From Halioglobus sp. (GTDB lineage Bacteria > Pseudomonadota > Gammaproteobacteria > Pseudomonadales > Halieaceae): 64,000 nucleotides of DNA. Below, piece after piece: positions 57,624 through 64,000 of the stretch. A program made the position numbers and the translations under genes. Below the pieces are notes generated by a model. The model did not search any database and was not told the DNA's origin. It was given only the letters and a program-made list of their open reading frames with translations. The first letter of the stretch is position 1; every line of letters starts with the position of its first letter. Where the stretch lies: assembly GCA_020443425.1 (NCBI GenBank), contig JAGRIE010000005.1, positions 137,145 through 201,144 on the forward strand. The letters are read 5' to 3'.

Positions 57624-59222
57624 ATGAGACAAGCTGCGATAGTGGCGGCGATCAGCGCCCTGCTCTGCTTCGCCCCCTTTCGGATTGCCGCCCAACAGCC
57701 GAGCGTCGAAGCGTTTGAAACCCAGCTGGACTTCACCATCCGCAGCGCCTGCCACGGCAATATGCTGGACGCCATTCCTGATTTCCTCAGCGACGCCAGA
57801 GACTGGCTGAATGAAAACTCTCCCTTCTGCCAGACGGTTCGCACGCTGGCCAGGGACGAGTCCGCGTACGCGCTGCTCAAAATCCAGCAGCCCTCTGCGG
57901 ACTACAGCCGCGACCCGCAATACAAAATCAAATATCTGGCCGGCTACAATGAGGACCTCTATCGCCACAGTGACTGTGGGGACTGGATGTGCGAACACGT
58001 CCGGGACCAGGCCTATGACAAAGGCAACCCGGTCAGTCTCACGGCGTACCGGCAGGTCGAGCAGTACTGTGAGGGTGACTACGGCTGTATTGAGAGCTGG
58101 TTTCAATCCTGGCCTCGCGCGCTACCCAAACCAAAGGCATTGCCCAAAACCGAGACAGCCGATACCGGCATGTCACTGGACAGCCTGATGGACAGTAGCC
58201 CACCTGCAACGCACACGACAGGCACAGCAGAGCACGCCCCGGCTGGCCTCAGCCTGGACACCCTGCTCGACGACAGCGACACCGCGACCACCGCGTCAGC
58301 GGATACTGCCACCGCCGCACAACCGGGCGCCACCGCGCTGTCACTGGATACCATGCTGGCGACCGATCCACACAGGCAGCCCATGTCAGCTGATGTCAGC
58401 CTGGACAATGTGTTGGCAGGGCGGGAACAGCTTGCGCTGCAAAAATCACTCGACAGCATACGCAACTTCAACAGTCGGCTGGCCGGCGACTGCGACTGCT
58501 CTGTGCAGGATTCCGGCTGCTACCAGCTGCCCGATAGATCATTGCTGGACACTGCCAACGCGATTGAGCAGGAGCGTTACCACGCCTGCGGCCTGTGGCA
58601 ACAGGTCGCCCTGCTCACACCCACCACGACCGACGGGGCCGCGCAGATGATCAGCCAGCTTACCGACATCGAAAACACGGTAGCCGCGCTGGACAATGAA
58701 ATGGAACGGACAGTGGACGCATGGGAGGAGCAGCGCCGCCGACTGGTTGCCCAACAACAGCGGGAAGCCCGCGAACGTTCCGAGTCCGCCTATCTCGCCG
58801 GCATGGCCTCCATCCTGGTGCAGGCCACTGCCGTTGCCAACGGCAGCCTGTCCGTTGAGCAGGCCGCGCAAAATGCCGTCAATGTATCCAATGATGTGGA
58901 GAGCGGCCGCAGTTGGGGGTCCGCCATGGCCACTAATATCGTGTCGTCAGTTCCCGACCGCGCAGGCCCCAACAGCGCCCGCGCGGGTTCCACAGCAGGC
59001 GCCGCCGGTGGCAGTGCGCAGACCCGCGACTTTGTGGTGGACGAAACCTATCGCTACACCTGCGCGTCCGGCACCACCGGCGCGGCCCCCATCAAGTCCT
59101 ATTCCACGGCTTGCGCCAATGCCATGAAGCGCTATGCGAGAGTGGCCGGCTGCAACCTCTACGAAGAGCAGGAAGCGGCGCAAAATGCCTACTACAGCGC
59201 CTGTGCATCAGAGATGTACTGA
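57624..59222 (+). CDS. Cys-rich exported protein with repeated SLDxLL linker motif, unknown family
   Basis: 532 residues with a signal peptide (AAIVAAISALLCFAPFRIAAQ). The mature front (residues about 35-165) has many Cys (SACHGN, PFCQTV, DCGDWMCEHVRD, QYCEGDYGCIESW), likely disulfides. Residues about 180-270 are Ala/Thr/Asp-rich and carry four copies of a short motif: MSLDSLMDS, LSLDTLLDD, LSLDTMLAT and VSLDNVLAG. A second Cys domain (DCDCSVQDSGCYQLP) leads into a long helical part (residues about 345-420) and a small C-terminal Cys domain (RYTCASG, CANAMKRY, GCNLYEEQEAAQNAYYSAC). I recognise no family. It follows the ankyrin lipoprotein in one operon. Confidence 0.65.
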   Translation: MRQAAIVAAISALLCFAPFRIAAQQPSVEAFETQLDFTIRSACHGNMLDAIPDFLSDARDWLNENSPFCQTVRTLARDESAYALLKIQQPSADYSRDPQYKIKYLAGYNEDLYRHSDCGDWMCEHVRDQAYDKGNPVSLTAYRQVEQYCEGDYGCIESWFQSWPRALPKPKALPKTETADTGMSLDSLMDSSPPATHTTGTAEHAPAGLSLDTLLDDSDTATTASADTATAAQPGATALSLDTMLATDPHRQPMSADVSLDNVLAGREQLALQKSLDSIRNFNSRLAGDCDCSVQDSGCYQLPDRSLLDTANAIEQERYHACGLWQQVALLTPTTTDGAAQMISQLTDIENTVAALDNEMERTVDAWEEQRRRLVAQQQREARERSESAYLAGMASILVQATAVANGSLSVEQAAQNAVNVSNDVESGRSWGSAMATNIVSSVPDRAGPNSARAGSTAGAAGGSAQTRDFVVDETYRYTCASGTTGAAPIKSYSTACANAMKRYARVAGCNLYEEQEAAQNAYYSACASEMY

Positions 59223-59347
59223 TTGTCGCCCTGCACACTGGCGGGCCCGGCAACCTCGGGCACCAGGTGTCAGGATTTTTTACACTCCGGAGCAATCCGG
59301 AAATATCAAATAAAATTTGTGACGTGGATTCAATAACTTAAAAAGAA

Positions 59348-59363
59348 TGGCACATGGTTTGCC
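59348..59363 (+). promoter_or_regulatory. Sigma-54 promoter upstream of the PEP-CTERM-like gene
   Basis: TGGCAC (59348-59353), five bases, TTGCC (59359-59363): the -24/-12 elements with GG and GC exactly ten bases apart, as in the consensus TGGCACG-N4-TTGCW. The gene's ATG is at 59405, giving a leader of about 30 bases that contains AGGAGG. Confidence 0.8.
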
Positions 59364-59404
59364 TCCTAATTCCCGAAGTCATTTAATTTCAGGAGGAAGT
59401 AACC

Positions 59405-60121
59405 ATGACGACTTTATGTAGTGGCTATAAGAATACCTTAGGAGCCGTTGCAATCGCATCCCTGTCCCTGCTCTCGACAAACGCTTCGGCTGCACTGCTG
59501 GACGCCTTTGCCAATGGAGGCTTTGAGGGTTACACGGGCAACACAAATTCATTCAACAGCGCGACCCCCCCGGGGTGGACCACTACCGCGGGCACACCGG
59601 ATGTATTTAACGGCAGCACCAATTTTGTCGGATTTGCGTGGAAATCCAGCAGCACCGGCGGGGACTTCCTGCACGGCATCGGCTGGGATGGACGTTCCAG
59701 CCCCTACGTTGAGAGCGCACTGCAAGTCGGGCTTACCGGCCTGGAAATAGGCAAGCAGTACGAAATATCCTTTGAACAGAGTATCAGCAACTCATCCTTC
59801 TCTGAAGCCGGCGGCTACTGGGAAGTCATTTTCGGTACCGAGAGCCATAACTCCGATGATATGGCCCTGCCTGACCTGGGTGTCGCCGTGGACTGGACGT
59901 GGCAGACCATGATGTTCACTGCCACCGCGGAAATCCAGACACTGGAAGTCGTGGCGCACAGCACGCTAGGCCCTCGGGCTGATATCGGCATCGACAGCTT
60001 CTTCCTGGGCGACCCGGGCACCAACCCGAACAACCCGCCTACGGATATGCCCTTGCCGAGCACTCTGGCCCTGGTCGGCCTGGGACTGCTGCTGGCAGGG
60101 CGGCGTCAGCGCAAGGCGTAA
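59405..60121 (+). CDS. PEP-CTERM-like sorting-signal exported protein
   Basis: 238 residues. ATG 59405 sits behind a perfect AGGAGGAAG. The signal peptide ends LLSTNASA. The mature region is a beta-rich jelly-roll-like domain (ANGGFEGYTGN, GLEIGKQYEISFEQSISN, IGIDSFFLGDPG) of the kind found in exopolysaccharide-associated PEP-CTERM proteins. The C-terminus shows the tripartite sorting tag: a short Pro motif (MPLPST, a variant of VPEP), a hydrophobic helix (LALVGLGLLLAG) and basic RRQRKA. Such proteins are cut by an exosortase and depend on sigma-54 with PrsK/PrsR; none of those genes is in the window, but the promoter upstream matches that regulation. Confidence 0.85.
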   Translation: MTTLCSGYKNTLGAVAIASLSLLSTNASAALLDAFANGGFEGYTGNTNSFNSATPPGWTTTAGTPDVFNGSTNFVGFAWKSSSTGGDFLHGIGWDGRSSPYVESALQVGLTGLEIGKQYEISFEQSISNSSFSEAGGYWEVIFGTESHNSDDMALPDLGVAVDWTWQTMMFTATAEIQTLEVVAHSTLGPRADIGIDSFFLGDPGTNPNNPPTDMPLPSTLALVGLGLLLAGRRQRKA

Positions 60122-60139
60122 TATCCCACCTGCCTAACC

Positions 60140-60178
60140 CTGGCTTCCTGGCTGTGCGCAGCACTGACAGGGAGCCAG
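60140..60178 (+). terminator. Hairpin downstream of the PEP-CTERM-like gene
   Basis: CTGGCTTCCTG (60140-60150) pairs with CAGGGAGCCAG (60168-60178) with one G-T wobble, 20 bases after the stop. There is no long T-run. Confidence 0.5.
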
Positions 60179-60402
60179 CGCCACCTCATTTCCAGTTTTC
60201 TCTGCGCGACATTCACAATGTTCCTCGCCACTGATGCGGGGCGGCCTGAGCCTCCACCCTTTCGCTTTTGCCCGTCTGTCTTCGGCCGGTGGCGAACCGG
60301 GTAGACGCGGCAACGGTTGTCTTCACCACAACAATGGCAGAGGCACTGCCGATGTCGGTGAGGAAGCGAGCCTGGTTTGAGTCTCCGGCAGCGTCAGTTC
60401 CC

Positions 60403-61209
60403 TCACGCGGGCTCAATGCTGACGGGGATACCGTTCAGTACCGTGCCGCCAGAGATCCTGTCGCTATCGGCGGGGTTGTCACTGGCCAGTATATTCGAGT
60501 TCACACCACCGCGCTGATTAGCAATCTGCCAACCACCCTGATGCCCCCAGCCATGGGGTAGCGCCACGTTACCGGCGCTGATCCGTTTTGATATACGCGC
60601 AGTAATGCACACCTCACCATAAGCCGAGCGAATCCATATTTCACCGTTATCCTCGATGCCGTAACGATCAGCATCCTCAGCACTGATTCTTGCATAGTGA
60701 TCCCACCGACTTTTCGCAAGGCTTTGCGCATTGTGCATCCAGGTGTTGTGAGTCAGAACTTCCCTTAAACTGTGGAGGCGCAAAGGGAACTTCGGCTGCT
60801 TGAAAAACTCATCAGCAAACAACTGCTCCATTTCAGTGACAAGTTCGGGTGGGGCCAGATTGATCAGCCCATCATCGTTCGCAACAAAGTCTTCGAGCAC
60901 GCCTGTCGGCATGTGCTCCACCAGTTCGACGCCATTCGGGTATTCATTCAACAACTTGTCATAGGTAAGGCCATCGGGGTTTTCACCAAATTGGTCGCCA
61001 AACTGGCTATTGCGAATAATGCCGTCGATCATGTCATGCGGTGTCACCGCAGCAGCCTCGCTCTTGCCGAGCCGATTGCACAATTCAAAATAGATTTCCC
61101 ACTCCTCCTTGACCGCTGCGGCAAACCCGCTTGATTTGACTAAAGATCCGACTCCTTTATCGAAACGGGTAACGCTCTTATTCAAGACGGTGAGCACTGT
61201 CCCAGCCAA
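60403..61209 (-). pseudogene. C-terminal fragment of a molybdopterin oxidoreductase (DMSO-reductase family)
   Basis: 268 codons in the same frame as amiB, starting two codons after its stop with only TTG as a start. The sequence matches the last third of bis-MGD enzymes: KEEWEIYFELCNRLG (end of the catalytic region), then the C-terminal molydopterin-binding barrel (WMHNAQSLAKSR, ISAEDADRYGIEDNGEIWIRS, GNVALPHGWGHQGGWQIANQRGGVNSNIL in part: VALPHGWGHQGG). The Fe-S and Mo-binding front half, normally several hundred residues, is missing, so it cannot be active. The first 25 codons do not look like the family and probably mark the breakpoint. Base composition is more AT-rich than the region to the left. 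Confidence 0.7.
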
Positions 61210-61212
61210 TCG

Positions 61213-62250
61213 CTACGTCCCAGAAACCCTCAGCTCTTTATTCACCACACTCGCGAAGAACTCACTCTGTTCTGGCTGCTCAAACATTTCTTTAGCTATT
61301 AATGGCTCTAGTACTGTACGAATCTTACGACGCATGCCCCTGGCGCCAAAACGCTCATCGTAGCTATGCGAAAAATAGCTGATCACCGAAGCATCGCAAC
61401 TAATGTGAGCCTTCTTTCGAGCAAGGCGCTGGTTTAATTTGTCAATTTCCAGCTCAATGATGTGGTATTGGTGACTGGCGTCGAGCCTGTTGAAGGGAAC
61501 AATACGCTCTATGCGATTCAAAAATTCCGGGTCAAAGTGTCCGTGTAACGCCTGTTCGAGGAACTTGCTTTCATCACGCGCTTTCAAGCCGAAAAAGTGC
61601 CTCCAACCACTGTGGTATTTTTCGACCTGCCGGCTGTAATCTTTTGCCCCGATGTTACTGGTCATAAATATCAGGGCATTGGTAAAATCAATTTCTTTCG
61701 CACCCGAAGTTAAGGTTAGCTTGCCGGTATCGAGTACATTCAGAATCGCGCGAACAACATCACGGCTGGCTTTCTCTATCTCATCAAACAACACGATACC
61801 CGGCGCACCGTAGCTGCCTTTAATCGCATCGATATTAAACAGGGTTTGCCCTTCTTTACTGCCAACATACCCGGGTGGCGAACCGGTGATGGCCGCACTG
61901 TAGTGTTCTTGCGCAAGCGTATTCATGTCGATGCGACACATGTGATTAGCATCCCCATGAATGGCTTCACTGAGCACACGCACAATTTCAGTTTTGCCGA
62001 CGCCCGTAGGGCCAAGAAAAAACAGTACCGCCAGCGGGCTTGTCCTGGAAGAAAAATCCGCTTTCACTGTAAAAAGCATGGCTTCCATTTCGGCCAGCGC
62101 CTGATCCTGGCCAACGATGCGATGCCGCAACCGAGCCATGACTTCCTCTGGGTCAAAGCGAAAACACGAAGCGCGGGCAATCCTGCGTACGGCATCCGCG
62201 CGCGCCACGCGCTCCTGTTGATGTTCCAGTTGCTCGTTAATAAACGGCAA
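61213..62250 (-). CDS. amiB: AAA+ ATPase AmiB (ClpX/ClpA-like amidase operon protein)
   Basis: 345 residues, starting at TTG 62250 since no ATG is available between the amiE stop and the conserved domain. A single AAA+ module of the Clp type is present: Walker A FLGPTGVGKTEIV (about residue 85), Walker B GIVLFDEIEKA (about residue 155), sensor 1 FMTSNIG and the Arg finger FLNRIERIVPF, plus the C-terminal D2-small domain (ARGMRRKIRTVLEPLIA). It lacks zinc-finger and Clp-N domains. In Pseudomonas the amidase operon reads amiE-amiB-amiC-amiR-amiS and AmiB is such an ATPase; position 21 bases after amiE supports the name. Confidence 0.85.
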   Translation of the reverse strand: MPFINEQLEHQQERVARADAVRRIARASCFRFDPEEVMARLRHRIVGQDQALAEMEAMLFTVKADFSSRTSPLAVLFFLGPTGVGKTEIVRVLSEAIHGDANHMCRIDMNTLAQEHYSAAITGSPPGYVGSKEGQTLFNIDAIKGSYGAPGIVLFDEIEKASRDVVRAILNVLDTGKLTLTSGAKEIDFTNALIFMTSNIGAKDYSRQVEKYHSGWRHFFGLKARDESKFLEQALHGHFDPEFLNRIERIVPFNRLDASHQYHIIELEIDKLNQRLARKKAHISCDASVISYFSHSYDERFGARGMRRKIRTVLEPLIAKEMFEQPEQSEFFASVVNKELRVSGT

Positions 62251-62271
62251 GATTCGTAGCCTTCGCGCCGT

Positions 62272-63318
62272 TTACGCTCCCGCCTCGGACTCTTTACCTT
62301 CTATCGGTAAATCACCCACCGGGCATTCAGCGACGCCAATAGTGTTACGCGTCATGGCTTCGACATCGGCCTGCGCTCTTTTGGCATCCATCACCCATGT
62401 GCGATAGAACTCGAACGGGCAATCCGCAACACCTTTATCCCCGTCGCCGGAGTTGTGTACGCCGGTATACCCGCGGTGAAGTAGTTTAAACAGATGGTTT
62501 TGCGACTGATCATTGGCGCGTGCATCACGAATCTGTGATACAGATAATTGCGCATACTGCACACCCATATCTTCTTCACCGCACTCACCGAGCGTACGGC
62601 CATCGAAGCCGATAATGGCCGAGTGACCAAAATAGGAATACACCCCGTCGAACCCGGTGGCGTTGGCAACGGCAACATAGGAATTGTTCGCCCACGCCAT
62701 GGTTTTAGCCATCATCACTTGCTGCTCCTTTGCCGGGTACATATAGCCCTGACATCGAACAATCAATTCCGCACCTTTCATTGCACAATCACGCCAAATT
62801 TCAGGATAATTACCGTCATCGCAGATTATCAGGCTTATTTTTAAGCCTTTTGGACCCTCCGATACATAAGTACGATCACCCGGATACCAGCCTTCGATCG
62901 GGCACCAGGGAATACATTTACGGTACTTCTGAACAATATCGCCTTCATTGCTAATTAGCACCAGCGTGTTATACGGAGCTTTGTTGGGATGGTCTTCATG
63001 GCGTTCTCCGGTCAGCGAAAAGATGCCCCAGGTATTGGCTTCTTTACAGGCGGCGCTGAAAATATCGGTTTCATCGCCGGGGATAGTCGCAGCGGTGGCC
63101 ATCATTTCATCTTTGTCGTACATGATGCCCATCGTGCTGTATTCCGGGAACACCACTAGATCCATGCCAGGTAAACCGATTTTCATTCCCATAATCATGT
63201 CGGCAATATTCTTCGCGTTCTCCAGTACTTCCTCACGCGTATGTAAGCGCGGCATTTTATAGTTGACGACGGCGACACCTACGGTGTCGTCACTGCTGGA
63301 TATATCTCCGTGTCGCAT
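62272..63318 (-). CDS. amiE: Aliphatic amidase
   Basis: 348 residues from ATG 63318 ([20 protein letters not shown]), very close to the known AmiE N-terminus and length. It hydrolyses short aliphatic amides such as acetamide and propionamide to ammonia and the acid. The nitrilase-family triad is intact: Glu in [10 protein letters not shown] (about residue 59), Lys in [10 protein letters not shown] (about 134) and Cys in [11 protein letters not shown] (about 166). GGAG lies 8 bases upstream. amiC, amiR and amiS, which sense amides and control the Pseudomonas operon, are absent from the window. AmiE is more AT-rich than the genes to the left, suggesting transfer. Confidence 0.96.
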   Translation of the reverse strand: MRHGDISSSDDTVGVAVVNYKMPRLHTREEVLENAKNIADMIMGMKIGLPGMDLVVFPEYSTMGIMYDKDEMMATAATIPGDETDIFSAACKEANTWGIFSLTGERHEDHPNKAPYNTLVLISNEGDIVQKYRKCIPWCPIEGWYPGDRTYVSEGPKGLKISLIICDDGNYPEIWRDCAMKGAELIVRCQGYMYPAKEQQVMMAKTMAWANNSYVAVANATGFDGVYSYFGHSAIIGFDGRTLGECGEEDMGVQYAQLSVSQIRDARANDQSQNHLFKLLHRGYTGVHNSGDGDKGVADCPFEFYRTWVMDAKRAQADVEAMTRNTIGVAECPVGDLPIEGKESEAGA

Positions 63319-63644
63319 AGTCAAGCTCCGGACTTGGGTCATGTTAAGAGTCGTCCCTTAGCATGTACCGAGCGGTTCCGGCCTTCTATACGCCCTTTTC
63401 TCTACCTGAATACGGTAAATGACGCATTCGAACGGGGAAATTACGGGTAACTTTCCGGATCATCTGCAATGTAGTCCATTAAGTGTACAGGCAGAGACGC
63501 CGTGACCAGCTGGCTGGAACCTAAAACCAGAATCAATCGGGAGCGGATGAAGGCTCATCCCCCGTTAACTGCGCAGAGCCTAATGTTGAAACAAAAAACG
63601 GCTGGCTCATGATGGGCCAACCGTTTGATAATTTTGAAGAAATT
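63319..63644. other. amiE leader and tRNA downstream region
   Basis: 326 bases without a gene. On the minus strand it holds the amiE ribosome site, an imperfect hairpin (GGAAAGTTAC/GTAATTTCC, about 63436-63455) that might act in leader control, and the tRNA terminator at 63596-63626. I found no clear -10/-35 pair or sigma-54 site. Confidence 0.5.
63596..63626 (-). terminator. Intrinsic terminator of tRNA-Arg
   Basis: On the minus strand the stem AAACGG(T)TGGC/GCCA(G)CCGTTT is followed by TTTTGTTT. It starts 19 bases beyond the CCA end of the tRNA fragment, as expected for the original tRNA transcript. Confidence 0.85.
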
Positions 63645-63691
63645 TGGCGCGCCTGGCACGATTCGAACGTGCGACCGCCTGGTTCGTAGCC
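63645..63691 (-). other. 3' fragment of tRNA-Arg(ACG): integration (att) site
   Basis: On the minus strand, 47 bases reproduce the tRNA from the anticodon loop to the encoded CCA: GGCTACGAACC (anticodon ACG in loop CTACGAA), AGGCGGTC, a perfect T-arm GCACG-TTCGAAT-CGTGC, acceptor strand CAGGCGC, G and CCA. The 5' half (acceptor, D-arm, left anticodon stem) is absent: the bases beyond are ATTGC and AT-rich DNA, and the anticodon stem cannot close. This is what remains when an element integrates into the 3' end of a tRNA gene. Confidence 0.85.
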
Positions 63692-63991
63692 GCAATGGTT
63701 ATATTTTAAAGCTATAAAATTCAATTACTTAGATATGGCCCGCCCTCAAACCACCCCGTATCGACCCGTATTCCACCGTAGAAACCCTACGTTTCGCACT
63801 GACCAAAAGGAACGGTTTCAGTCAGGGGTTCAAAGACTAAGTATCAGTCGGCCCACATGGTGAAACCGCTCTCCCCTCCCGGATATGTCGCCGCATGCGA
63901 CAGATGAACTAACCGACCAGAACCCGTATGATTCGCGTTAGTACATATGTAATTACATCGCAACCTGCCCTTACGTGATGTGGAGTGAATA
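63692..63991. mobile_element. Predicted start of an integrated element (left end), no gene seen
   Basis: About 300 bases right of the tRNA fragment contain no convincing gene. They show an AT-rich start (63700-63725), a CCGTATCGACCCGTATTCC near-repeat (63757-63775) and a short inverted repeat TGTCGC/GCGACA (63886-63902), all plausible att-flanking features. Because the tRNA points left, the element should extend rightwards beyond the window, with an intact tRNA-Arg at its far end. Confidence 0.5.
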
Positions 63992-64000
63992 ATGTTGAAA
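63992..64000 (+). CDS. Possible start of a gene cut by the window end
   Basis: ATGTTGAAA, preceded by TGTGGAGTG at normal spacing. Only three codons are visible, so nothing can be said about the product. Confidence 0.3.

Noticed and set aside
63319-63560. A sigma-54 or AmiR-type antitermination leader for amiE
   Set aside because: No GG-N10-GC pair was found, and the only hairpin near the gene is imperfect with no T-run.
63645-63720. A complete tRNA gene at the right end
   Set aside because: The left anticodon stem, D-arm and acceptor 5' strand cannot be found, so only the 3' half exists.

Overview
The window is GC-rich, gene-dense DNA that looks like the chromosome of an aerobic marine gammaproteobacterium of the OM60/NOR5 (Halieaceae) or Spongiibacteraceae type. 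This placement is inferred from the mix of proteins (DcaP-type porin, PEP-CTERM-like protein, Cys-type sulfatase, multihaem lipoprotein, many acyl-CoA enzymes); no rRNA or housekeeping marker is present to prove it.

Layout. 0-15 kb: the 5' part of an exported beta-carbonic anhydrase, a secreted FG-GAP/thrombospondin-3 protein, a channel-like protein with two TrkA-N domains, a peroxiredoxin, a six-haem lipoprotein cytochrome, katG, a small coiled-coil protein, an exported dienelactone hydrolase, an MFS exporter and an orphan lipoprotein. 15-30 kb: a complete glucuronate route to pyruvate and glyceraldehyde-3-phosphate (uxaC, uxuB, uxuA, kdgK, eda) with a GntR/FCD regulator, a lipase lipoprotein, two tandem PhoA-type alkaline phosphatases and an acyl-CoA synthetase. 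A palindrome of the form TTGGTnnGnCCAA occurs upstream of the regulator operon and several times between uxaC and kdgK, so the cluster looks like one regulon. 30-43 kb: a CoA-transferase/hydrolase, a SnoaL-like protein coupled to a sulfotransferase, an RND efflux operon (adaptor, pump, outer-membrane factor), a DcaP porin, an exported glutaminase and a rhodanese. 43-52 kb: a pyruvate:ferredoxin oxidoreductase co-transcribed with a GltD-like iron-sulfur flavoprotein, then DUF2889, acyl-CoA synthetase and enoyl-CoA hydratase genes. 52-60 kb: sulfatase and LysR regulator, an outer-membrane protein, an ankyrin lipoprotein with a downstream Cys-rich secreted protein of unknown family, and a PEP-CTERM-like exported protein with a textbook sigma-54 promoter.

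60-64 kb is visibly more AT-rich and looks acquired: amiE and amiB (aliphatic amidase and its ClpX/ClpA-like partner), followed by the C-terminal piece of a molybdopterin oxidoreductase that has lost its catalytic front half. At 63645-63691 lies the 3' half of a tRNA-Arg(ACG) gene, with its terminator but without its 5' half. This is the mark left by site-specific integration. Its orientation puts the element to the right, beginning near 63692 and leaving the window.

The candidates I would look at first are the tRNA-bounded element edge, the sigma-54/PEP-CTERM pair, the glucuronate operator set, and the ankyrin lipoprotein plus repeat-linker protein at 56.7-59.2 kb.
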